Shown: positions 55,389 to 62,567 of the stretch, in pieces
Numbering within the stretch: the stretch's first letter is position 1
How the letters are laid out: every line of letters begins with the position of its first letter
Source of the DNA: Leptolyngbya sp. Heron Island J
GTDB taxonomy: Bacteria > Cyanobacteriota > Cyanobacteriia > Phormidesmidales > Phormidesmidaceae
Reading direction: 5' to 3'
NCBI RefSeq assembly: GCF_000482245.1
Contig: NZ_AWNH01000103.1
Location: 62,001 to 126,000 of the forward strand
DNA length: 64,000 nt
Program-made: the position numbers and the translations under genes
The notes under the pieces: generated by a model
The model's database searches: none
Seen by the model: only the letters and a program-made list of their open reading frames with translations
Told to the model about the DNA's origin: nothing

Positions 55389-56291
55389 CTAGTTACTCAT
55401 AAGCTCTCTCAGCCTTGTTTCTGAAAGTTGAGGATTAAAAGAAACCCTTGGGTCAAGGGTTGCTAGGGGAAAACGGGGCGTGCTGGGTCGACGAAAATCA
55501 ATTGATTCGACATAGGCTACTAAATCTGCACTTTGCTCTGATGCTCCCTGTTCATTGTATTCCTGATAGTTGGGATAATCTGGAGCTAACGAATCCCAAT
55601 CAGCATAGGCGGTTAAACCTACGTTGAGCGTTTCGGGCAAGTCAGGGCGAATAAACTGGTCAAGAACTTGCCATTCCCTAGAGTTTTCGGCTTGATATAA
55701 CAGCGTGAAAAGTTCACCAGAACGACCAATCCGCAATCGGACCCAGCCCTCTGGCGCATCGGAAATTTTTAATGTGGAAAGACTGTTGTAGGTCGATTTG
55801 ACTTCAAACTGTGATTGACCAGCTGGAAAAGCGGTGCCAACACTAAAGAATAGCCAGTTTTCTTGATTGGGTGTCCAGTTCGCGGGGGTGATTGCCCGTG
55901 GTGCTCGAATAAATAGACCTGCCAAGGAGAATGAGCGCTGCGGCATAGGGCTTTGAGTGCCGTCTACTCTGATGTGGGTTGTAACGATAAAATCTCCAGT
56001 TACCTGACGATAAAGATGACCCGCTGTATTATCTTCAAACCAGCCGGAGGATCTGGGTCGTAGCATTAAACTGTCATTCTCGATGCTAGGAGGCTCCCAC
56101 TTCGGCACCCATCCCTCCACTTGAAATTCTTGCCAGCCTTGAAGTGCCTGTGGGTGATCAAAGCGAGTCGATAGCGATCGCAAGTCGTCTTGATGCTCTT
56201 CAACTTCGGCAGCTACCATCTCTGGCATTGGGCTGCCCGCAGAACCGGCCATGATAATTCCTCCTAAAATAAGGAAAATAAAACGTCTCAT
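55389..56291 (-). CDS. Secreted concanavalin-like (DUF1349-type) protein
   Basis: A 300-residue protein with a signal peptide (about 1-28, cleavage after VAA). Residues about 45-250 form a jelly-roll resembling DUF1349/laminin G-like lectins: SLMLRPRSSGWFEDNTAGHLYRQVTGDFIVTTHIRV, LAGLFIRAPRA, WLFFSVGTAFP, WVRLRIGRSGELFTLLYQ, LNVGLTAYADWD. Such domains bind carbohydrates or act as structural modules. It is 29 bp after the P460 gene and 33 bp before the propeller gene, all on the minus strand. The partner function is unknown. Confidence 0.82.
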   Translation of the reverse strand: MRRFIFLILGGIIMAGSAGSPMPEMVAAEVEEHQDDLRSLSTRFDHPQALQGWQEFQVEGWVPKWEPPSIENDSLMLRPRSSGWFEDNTAGHLYRQVTGDFIVTTHIRVDGTQSPMPQRSFSLAGLFIRAPRAITPANWTPNQENWLFFSVGTAFPAGQSQFEVKSTYNSLSTLKISDAPEGWVRLRIGRSGELFTLLYQAENSREWQVLDQFIRPDLPETLNVGLTAYADWDSLAPDYPNYQEYNEQGASEQSADLVAYVESIDFRRPSTPRFPLATLDPRVSFNPQLSETRLRELMSN

Positions 56292-56320
56292 AGAATTTCC
56301 TGTGTATTGTTAAATGAGTA

Positions 56321-56959
56321 CTATCGACAGACAGAGGTGCCAAATTCTGTTGTCTGGTGTTGCACCTGGTTTGTTCTCGCTGCCGTTAGCAGTGCTGGCA
56401 GGGTAAACAAATAGTCGCGATCGCGAACCATAGTATGACAGCTAATACAGGACCCTTGACTACTGGAAACCAGCCTGCCAGCAGGGCTGAACCAGGCTGA
56501 GCGCCATTCACCGCTGTCGGCATTAACCCGCCAACCGCTCCGCTTTTCTCGAATAAACACATTGTTTAATCCTGTGGGGGTCAGATGTTTATTGTTGCCC
56601 TGTTGGGCAGAGTGAGTTTCCATCACAATCACAGTACCGCTGGGTACTGTTTTACTGGTGGCAAGCGCCTCAAGGGATGGACGATTGACGTACATCTTTC
56701 TAACAATGTTGCTATTAGGGCAATCGACGGTTGCATACTGGACAAACTGCTGTTGATAAGCGGTAGGAAACTGGATGAGACCAGCCCCCGACGCTGCTGG
56801 GCCAGGTGTGTAGCCAGATGCTGTGATCGTATCGGACGCGGAACTGTGGGGATAGCTTATGTTCTGATCAGGCATAGTTAGCGAACTGATCGCTATCGCA
56901 ACGCCAACCGACATCAAAAAAAGAACCAATCCTGAAATCCATCTTGAACGTGGCATCAT
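56321..56959 (-). CDS. Exported cytochrome P460-family protein
   Basis: A 212-residue protein with an N-terminal anchor or signal (8-28). The mature domain has the P460 pattern: VRKMYVNRPSLEAL, SGTVIVMETHSAQQGN, REKRSGWRVNADSGEWRSAWFSPAG and the c-type heme site Cys171-Ile-Ser-Cys174-His175. In characterised P460 proteins a lysine or tyrosine crosslinks to the heme and the enzyme oxidises hydroxylamine or binds NO; which residue would crosslink here is not assigned. First gene of a tight three-gene operon, divergent from lysR. The last residues include Cys211, an extra cysteine. Confidence 0.85.
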   Translation of the reverse strand: MMPRSRWISGLVLFLMSVGVAIAISSLTMPDQNISYPHSSASDTITASGYTPGPAASGAGLIQFPTAYQQQFVQYATVDCPNSNIVRKMYVNRPSLEALATSKTVPSGTVIVMETHSAQQGNNKHLTPTGLNNVFIREKRSGWRVNADSGEWRSAWFSPAGRLVSSSQGSCISCHTMVRDRDYLFTLPALLTAARTNQVQHQTTEFGTSVCR

Positions 56960-57043
56960 GTGTCACCTTGCATAACAGTTAGACAGGACTGACATAAATT
57001 TTGCAGAAACAGGGGATGTATCCCACCATAAACAGGTGAGAAT

Positions 57044-57092
57044 AATACTGTCCAATGCTTTTTAGGACAGTATTAATAACATAAAGTTATTA
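57044..57092. promoter_or_regulatory. Two inverted repeats between P460 operon and lysR
   Basis: AATACTGTCC (57044-57053) and GGACAGTATT (57065-57074) are perfect 10-bp arms with 11 bases between. TAATAAC (57074-57080) and GTTATTA (57086-57092) follow, sharing a base. The 136-bp divergent spacer is where a LysR regulator normally binds; these are the likely recognition and activation sites. Confidence 0.7.
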
Positions 57093-57094
57093 CT

Positions 57095-57979
57095 ATGAAG
57101 CTTCACGCCTTTCAGTATTTTGTCACCCTTGCCGAGGAACTCCACTTTGGTCGGGCCGCTGCTCGTCTACAGATTACTCAGCCTGCCCTGAGCAGGCAGA
57201 TTCACAGGCTGGAAGCAGAAATGGGGGTAACGCTACTCTATCGGACAAAACGCACGGTAGAGCTAACTGAAGCGGGGACTGCATTCTTAGTCGAAGTTCG
57301 CAAAGCATTACAGCAGTTGGATGCAGCGGTCCAGCTGGCGCAGCGCATTGATCGAGGAGAAGTCGGTTCGCTGCGGATTGCCTTTACGCCCTCATCGATG
57401 CACACGGTACTGCCGGATATTTTGCGGAATTTTCGCGATCGCTATCCCGACGTCAAATTAGCCATGAGCGAGATTTGTACCCTTGACCAAGTGAATGGTC
57501 TGAGAAAAGAGACGATCGATATTGGTTTTCTCCATCCACCCTTAGAAGCATCTTTTCTAAATCTATATCCGCTGCAGGGCGAAAGACTCTTAATTGCCCT
57601 ACCCGAAGGTCATGCCCTGGCCAGACAACACCAGCTATCGCTAAAATCCCTGGCAGCCGAGCCGTTTATCGTACATCCACGCCATGAGGGACCGGTGTTA
57701 TATGACCAATTTCTAGCCCTGTGCAGAAAGGCTGGATTTGAGCCTAATATTGTTTATCGTGACAGTAAACATCAAACCCGCGTTGGTCTTGTTGCTGCTG
57801 GCACTGGCATTACATATGTACCAGAAAGTCTGCAAAAAGTTGGTTTATCCGGCGTTTCTTATTGTTCACTCGTCGATGACTTTTTAGAACTGCAGCTAGC
57901 CGTTGCCTGGCGACGACAGCAGGTATCTCCGGTAATTGAAGAGTTTTTAGAGGTCGTTGAGCAGGTCACCCATGATTAG
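57095..57979 (+). CDS. LysR family transcriptional regulator
   Basis: A 294-residue LysR-type regulator. The N-terminal winged helix (LHAFQYFVTLAEELHFGRAAARLQITQPALSRQIHRLE, 3-40) is followed by a linker helix and a periplasmic-binding-like effector domain (about 90-290; LRIAFTPSSMHTVLPDIL). It resembles the CatR/BenM/AlsR group that respond to small acids, but the ligand is unknown. Divergent from the P460 operon with paired inverted repeats between, so that operon is the probable target. The end overlaps the convergent GNAT gene by 4 bp. Confidence 0.93.
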   Translation: MKLHAFQYFVTLAEELHFGRAAARLQITQPALSRQIHRLEAEMGVTLLYRTKRTVELTEAGTAFLVEVRKALQQLDAAVQLAQRIDRGEVGSLRIAFTPSSMHTVLPDILRNFRDRYPDVKLAMSEICTLDQVNGLRKETIDIGFLHPPLEASFLNLYPLQGERLLIALPEGHALARQHQLSLKSLAAEPFIVHPRHEGPVLYDQFLALCRKAGFEPNIVYRDSKHQTRVGLVAAGTGITYVPESLQKVGLSGVSYCSLVDDFLELQLAVAWRRQQVSPVIEEFLEVVEQVTHD

Positions 57980-58494
57980 CGTGTTGCTCCCTCAAGAACA
58001 AACAGGTGTGCTTTGTCTGGGAGGCTTGGCATTTTCACAAGGCCATGGTCTTTGAACCCGGCTTTTTTGGCAACACTTTGCGAAGATTGATGCGTGGGTG
58101 AAATGGGGGCAATGACTCGATGATAGCCTAATGCGTTGAGGGCGTATTGGGAGATTGCGATCGCAATCTCCGTCCCGTAGCCCTGTCCCCTTGCCTCCGG
58201 CATCACCGCATACATCACCTCGACCGTTGCATCATCATGAGGGTTCAAGCCACAAAACCCGACAAACCGTTTGCTAGCCTGTTCTTCAACCGCAAACGCA
58301 AGCATCGGCTGCTCAGAACTATAAGAAGCAATCGTCAACTCAATTAGGCTTTTAGCTCCCTCACTAGTTGTTTGTTCATTTGTAAATGTTAGAAATCTTG
58401 TCGATTCAGGCTCTGTCATAAAGCTGACAAAAGGATCAACGTCTGCAGAGATAAACTCGCGAATTTGTAATCTTGCAGTGTTAATCGGCTCCAT
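57976..58494 (-). CDS. RimJ/RimL-type GNAT acetyltransferase
   Basis: A 172-residue acetyltransferase of the GNAT_3 type: RLQIREFISADVDPFVSFMTEPESTRFLTF, then VEVMYAVMPEARGQGYGTEIAIAISQYAL with the acetyl-CoA loop ARGQGYG, and AKKAGFKDHGLV. Members acetylate ribosomal protein termini, aminoglycosides or small molecules; the substrate is not predictable. The ATG at 58494 is preferred to a TTG six codons earlier because the canonical fold begins a few residues later. Convergent 4-bp overlap with the LysR gene. Confidence 0.88.
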   Translation of the reverse strand: MEPINTARLQIREFISADVDPFVSFMTEPESTRFLTFTNEQTTSEGAKSLIELTIASYSSEQPMLAFAVEEQASKRFVGFCGLNPHDDATVEVMYAVMPEARGQGYGTEIAIAISQYALNALGYHRVIAPISPTHQSSQSVAKKAGFKDHGLVKMPSLPDKAHLFVLEGATR

Positions 58495-58605
58495 AGTCGA
58501 GTGGCTCAACAAGAGTATTCTTCAGTTTTATGGAATAGTTTAGCCTGAAGCTTAACAAACAGATGCGTGACCAGAGCTATTTGTAAATAAAATCTATGGA
58601 TAATG

Positions 58606-58845
58606 CTAATGTGATAGCCCCTGGGTTGGCTCCCAACGAATTGTCAGCGTTGTGCTTTCACGCTCAACAAATGCTTGATGGTATAAATTTGCACCCCAAG
58701 CAATAAAATCCCCTCGTTTTTCAAGCAAATAGTTGTGCGTATCAGGAGATTTAAAGTCAGGACTGCTAGAGAACGCTATTCGAAAACCGCCGTTTTCACT
58801 CATCAACATAGTTACAGTGCGACCATAGCTAATGGGTTTATTCAA
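58606..58845 (-). CDS. Small cupin-like conserved protein
   Basis: A 79-residue protein. YLLEKRGDFIAWGANLYHQAFVERESTTLTIRWEP matches the pattern of small cupin-like conserved proteins in which GDYVxWGPGxxHxxxAxxDSxxxTIRW is invariant (by memory). It would form a single beta sandwich. The start is uncertain: TTG at 58845 has GGAG 11 bases upstream; ATG codons at 58809 and 58803 would shorten it by 12 or 14 residues. No operon partner. Function unknown. Confidence 0.65.
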   Translation of the reverse strand: MNKPISYGRTVTMLMSENGGFRIAFSSSPDFKSPDTHNYLLEKRGDFIAWGANLYHQAFVERESTTLTIRWEPTQGLSH

Positions 58846-59136
58846 CCCTCTCGTTTCTCCAAACTATCATTTGCTCGTCAACGTCAAGTAATTGCGTCAA
58901 GTAATTGCCGCGAAACTTGAACCCAGATTTTAGCTATCATTTTGGCTTAAGATCCTGTCCATTCACAGAACTTATACGGTTTACTGCTAGATTTTAAGGG
59001 CGCTACTTCCTATTATTTCGGTCAGCTTCGCTCTCTACCGATTGCATCATGCTGAGTTCTGTTGGCTGCAAGATGCTCATGGAAGATGCATTGGTACCAG
59101 TGACACAATGTGGCAGATGCACATCTAAGGGGCTTC

Positions 59137-60378
59137 GTGCCTGATAGTTCCATGTTTTATAGATTCTGTCGTTCCCTGCGGCGGTTTTTTCACCGCTCCC
59201 GCACCCTTAATAATGAACCGCTAAATAAAGTTAGCCTGGTAGTCGTTATCCTGATCGATATTTTTATTTTGACCAATGTGTTTATTGGTTTAAATGATGT
59301 TGGTCAATGGTATATGTCTCCTGCTGAGGCTTATCCTTGCTATGCCGAGTGGGATAGCTATCGTGTTCAGACGGCTGAGGATAAAGACTTTAATCTGGTT
59401 CGCTGGGCAGCTGATCAAAACAATGTTGGTTTAAAACCCCAGTATGAGCGAGCAGCGATTGATCGCTTAGGGGAAGTAAGCGATCTCTGTTTGCAGTATG
59501 CGGATGCCAAGGATGCCATTAAACAGTCGGACAATACTAACCGATTGGAGCAGTTGAGCGAGAAGGAAGATGCGATCGCAACTCTAGAAAATACAAATCG
59601 CACCATCCGCCAGCAGTATGACTCTACGCTCCTAGAAGAAATTGCAGAACAACCCCGTGAGCAATCCATTAATCTAACCAGTGCCGACCAGGCCAAGGCG
59701 ACACTAACAGAGAATGAGGCTCAGATTACGGCCCTCAAAGCAGAAATTACAACCCTGAAGGATGAACTCCTATCAAATCCAGAAAGTGCAGCTTTTCTCA
59801 CCCTCCTCAACCAAAATGCTGCATTTCAAACCGTTGAGCAGGGGTATGACAGAGCCAGTTTCTGGTATCCCAGTATTCAGCTAGCTTTTCAGGCAGTTTT
59901 CCTAGTGCCTCTGATTTTGGTCGCCTTTGGCGTTTACACTATCGCCCAGCGTAAACGCTATGGCCTCATTGCCCTAATTAGCTGGCATCTCCTGGTCATC
60001 TTTTTTATCCCATTAATTCTCAAAGCCTTTGAGTTTATGCAGATGGGAGTCTTGTTTACCGCTGTCTTTAACATTGTCACTGTCCTATTTGGTAGACTGC
60101 TGTTTTTGGTCAGCTACATTTACATTTTGCTGATTCCGCTGCTGGGCTTTGGTGTGATCAAGTTTGCTCAACGGTTTATCTTTAACCCTAAACTTCAAGC
60201 GGCAGGCCGCATACAAAAGTCACGCTGCATTAAGTGCGCCAAAAAGCTCCAGGCCCACGATAGCCATTGTCCACACTGTGGCTATCATCAGCACCAGGAG
60301 TGCAATCACTGTCATCAGCCCACATACAAGTATTTGCCCTACTGTTATCATTGTGGCCAACCTATGGCGACTAGGTGA
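59137..60378 (+). CDS. Membrane protein with coiled coil and double zinc ribbon
   Basis: A 413-residue protein. One N-terminal transmembrane helix (about 30-52), a large exposed region with a coiled coil (about 125-225), three to four further helices (about 240-355), then a cytosolic C-terminus with two zinc ribbons: CIKC...HCPHCG and ECNHC...YCYHCG, all eight zinc ligands present. Double zinc ribbons usually bind nucleic acid or protein. I choose GTG at 59137 because AAGGGG lies 4 bases before it; a GTG at 59110 or an ATG at 59152 are alternatives. No family name is known to me. The gene is isolated. Confidence 0.72.
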   Translation: MPDSSMFYRFCRSLRRFFHRSRTLNNEPLNKVSLVVVILIDIFILTNVFIGLNDVGQWYMSPAEAYPCYAEWDSYRVQTAEDKDFNLVRWAADQNNVGLKPQYERAAIDRLGEVSDLCLQYADAKDAIKQSDNTNRLEQLSEKEDAIATLENTNRTIRQQYDSTLLEEIAEQPREQSINLTSADQAKATLTENEAQITALKAEITTLKDELLSNPESAAFLTLLNQNAAFQTVEQGYDRASFWYPSIQLAFQAVFLVPLILVAFGVYTIAQRKRYGLIALISWHLLVIFFIPLILKAFEFMQMGVLFTAVFNIVTVLFGRLLFLVSYIYILLIPLLGFGVIKFAQRFIFNPKLQAAGRIQKSRCIKCAKKLQAHDSHCPHCGYHQHQECNHCHQPTYKYLPYCYHCGQPMATR

Positions 60379-60447
60379 TGAGTTGCTCAGCCGTGTACTC
60401 AAGAAAGTTAATGGGATGACAAAAGAGTTGGACTAAAAGTGCAATTG

Positions 60448-61224
60448 TTAACGATCTTGAGGAATGTGTACCTTGTGTGTTGCTTGTTGTGTTGAAATAT
60501 CACTGGAATAGTGGTGCAGCCCAATATTTGATTTGGCTGCACTGGCCCTAATTGAGTATTTGCCAATTTGGAAGCAATAAACCAGCCAGCTGATAATCCC
60601 GGTGAATTTTGCACCATCTTCAAGCAGATAGGAGAGTCGTCCTGAGGCCAGGAGTGGGATTGGAGCAGAGAGATACGCTATATCTAATACAAAATCTAAT
60701 GTATAGGAAAGGCCAAAGAAGACGAGTGAGATCGCTATCAATGGGTAGCCCATCTTGAGAATCAGTCGATGGAATCTAAATAGGTAAAAAAGCAGTAACC
60801 CGCCATAGCTAGCATAGGTAACTCTTTCTGGTATGCCCAACGCGGGTAAAACAGTTTCATGGAGTAAGAAGGCGTCATCAAGACCCAGGACTAATGTGAG
60901 AAACATTGAAGCAAACAAAAACTGCCTGATCTGTTGATGAATTCTATGGTTTTCAATAACGATAGCGCTAAAAAAACATAGCATTGCTGCGGCAGCCCAG
61001 CAGAAGAGACCGATTTGAGAAAGAAAACCGGCATAGGCAGGAATGCCACCGATAGCTGTTATATCCCTGGTGAGCTGAGCGATGGGAACGTCATGCCAGA
61101 GATGAAAGAAGACTACTTTGCCTAAGAAAATAGTGGAGATGGCTGCAATTAATCCGATTAATGGCAAATTCTCTCTAAATTGTATGTAGAGGGAATAAAG
61201 TAAATTCTTTCTTGTTGGAATCAT
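60448..61224 (-). CDS. Polytopic membrane protein with DDxFLLHE motif, copy 2
   Basis: A 258-residue paralogue of the 27671 protein. It shares GFLSQIGLFCWAAAAMLCFF, Asp116-Asp117-x-Phe-Leu-Leu-His122-Glu123 (DDAFLLHE), FYLFRFHRLIL, and Leu-Leu-Glu202-Asp203-Gly-Ala-Lys206 followed by GIISW; about six transmembrane helices. It has a longer N-terminus and a 40-residue polar tail rich in His. Retention of the same acidic/His set in two divergent copies argues for a catalytic or ion-binding site. Convergent with the zinc-ribbon gene. Function unknown. Confidence 0.78.
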   Translation of the reverse strand: MIPTRKNLLYSLYIQFRENLPLIGLIAAISTIFLGKVVFFHLWHDVPIAQLTRDITAIGGIPAYAGFLSQIGLFCWAAAAMLCFFSAIVIENHRIHQQIRQFLFASMFLTLVLGLDDAFLLHETVLPALGIPERVTYASYGGLLLFYLFRFHRLILKMGYPLIAISLVFFGLSYTLDFVLDIAYLSAPIPLLASGRLSYLLEDGAKFTGIISWLVYCFQIGKYSIRASAAKSNIGLHHYSSDISTQQATHKVHIPQDR

Positions 61225-61280
61225 GGAAGAGCTTTTGGATAAGAAATATGAGTAATGCTAAGTCGTGAAGCAATAATTGA

Positions 61281-61372
61281 GGCGTTGCTGATCCGAACTA
61301 TGTTTTTATCTGCAAAGATGCTGATATATGGCATTTCTAACAGATCGGTTCATTCTCTAAAGCAGTAACGGC
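61281..61372. mobile_element. MITE copy C, 92 bp, with 8-bp target duplication
   Basis: Ends GGCGTTGCTGATCC and GCAGTAACGGC; flanked by perfect duplications ATAATTGA (61273-61280 and 61373-61380). Shares ATCTGCAAAG and GATCGGTTCATTCTCTAAA with the other copies. Confidence 0.93.
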
Positions 61373-61388
61373 ATAATTGATAGTTTTG

Positions 61389-62462
61389 TTAATTCATGGG
61401 ATTTTTTGTAAGAGAATAGCATTTCATGAAGCTTTTTAAGCGAGTTTCACAGAGGGCTAAAAGTAATTCAGTACAGTGATTTCGTGTGGCAATACGAGTG
61501 CTGATATGGATATGGCGCACCAAGGTTAAAAGGGTGTATCGCTCAATCTCATAGCGTAGGTTCTCAGCCGATAAGCCAGGGATGGAGAAGGTATTGATAA
61601 ACGTCTCTCGTAATGCCGTTTCTCGATCTGCCATCGCATTAGGATTACCAGTCTCCCGTAAGCTTTGTTCTGTGATGTGAGCAATAAAGTTACCGATATC
61701 CAGGGCTGGGTGTCCCTGGCAATAAAGGTCCAGGTCGACGAGCCAGATGCGATAGCGCCAGCGCTGACTTATCAGTTCGCAGTCTACCAACACCTGATCG
61801 CCATAAAAGTCACGATGGATGCCTACCACAGGTGTAGTGTAATCAGCGGCTGGATGATGGGCAACTATTTGATTGCAAGCGTCTAAGATGTTCTCAATGG
61901 GAGTTTGCCAGTGGGGATATTTTTGAGCAACCCGAGGTAAGCGGGCATGGAGAATATTCAGTTCATCAGTGAGCGTTTGTTGTTTAGCTGTAGGCATGGG
62001 GATGCCATGCAGTTTGTGGGCCAGACCGGCAATGCGGTGACAAATGGCCACCCCATCGTTAGTGGGCAACAGCTCGGTAACAGCAATGCCCGGCACCTTG
62101 CGCTGGAGCCACATCCGCCAGCCAGGAATAACGCCTACGGGTTCAGGCACTGAGTAACCGTCTGGACTGTTGTCATCAAACCCCTGATTCCACAGCGCTT
62201 GCTGAAGGTGATAGCTGGTGTAGTCAGTCCCCTTGGCACGGATTTTACCCAGCAGGGTGAGGGGGCCACTATGGGTCTCAATGTGATACTCGATTAGGGC
62301 ACGGCGACCCAATTTATGCCGCACCAGGTTGGCTGCTGTTATCCGCTGGACATTCGGGATAACTGTGCAGAGTCGGTGTTTGGCCTGCTGAAGATTCAGA
62401 GCAGTTTCAAGAAAAGGAATCTTAGGATCGATACGGTGATTAGAGCGATTGATAGTTGGCAT
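61389..62462 (-). CDS. APH-type phosphotransferase/kinase family protein
   Basis: A 357-residue aminoglycoside phosphotransferase-fold protein. The catalytic loop is GIHRDFYGDQVLV (His216, Arg217, Asp218, Asp222) and the metal-binding loop WLVDLDLYCQGHPALDIGNFIAH (Asp243, Asp245, Asp255). The N-lobe contains a LLGKIRAKG lysine strand. The substrate may be an aminoglycoside, a sugar or a lipid precursor; sequence does not decide. It lies 105 bp downstream of the ABC exporter gene on the same strand and may be co-expressed with it. A MITE lies immediately downstream. Confidence 0.85.
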   Translation of the reverse strand: MPTINRSNHRIDPKIPFLETALNLQQAKHRLCTVIPNVQRITAANLVRHKLGRRALIEYHIETHSGPLTLLGKIRAKGTDYTSYHLQQALWNQGFDDNSPDGYSVPEPVGVIPGWRMWLQRKVPGIAVTELLPTNDGVAICHRIAGLAHKLHGIPMPTAKQQTLTDELNILHARLPRVAQKYPHWQTPIENILDACNQIVAHHPAADYTTPVVGIHRDFYGDQVLVDCELISQRWRYRIWLVDLDLYCQGHPALDIGNFIAHITEQSLRETGNPNAMADRETALRETFINTFSIPGLSAENLRYEIERYTLLTLVRHIHISTRIATRNHCTELLLALCETRLKSFMKCYSLTKNPMN

Positions 62463-62567
62463 ACAAGATATTACGGTAGGGGCTGGCCTTGTGCCTGCCC
62501 AATTTCTAGGTAAAAAACAATGTGATAGATGCTGACCTTGTGCTTAGCCAATGGCCAGGCGAAATCA

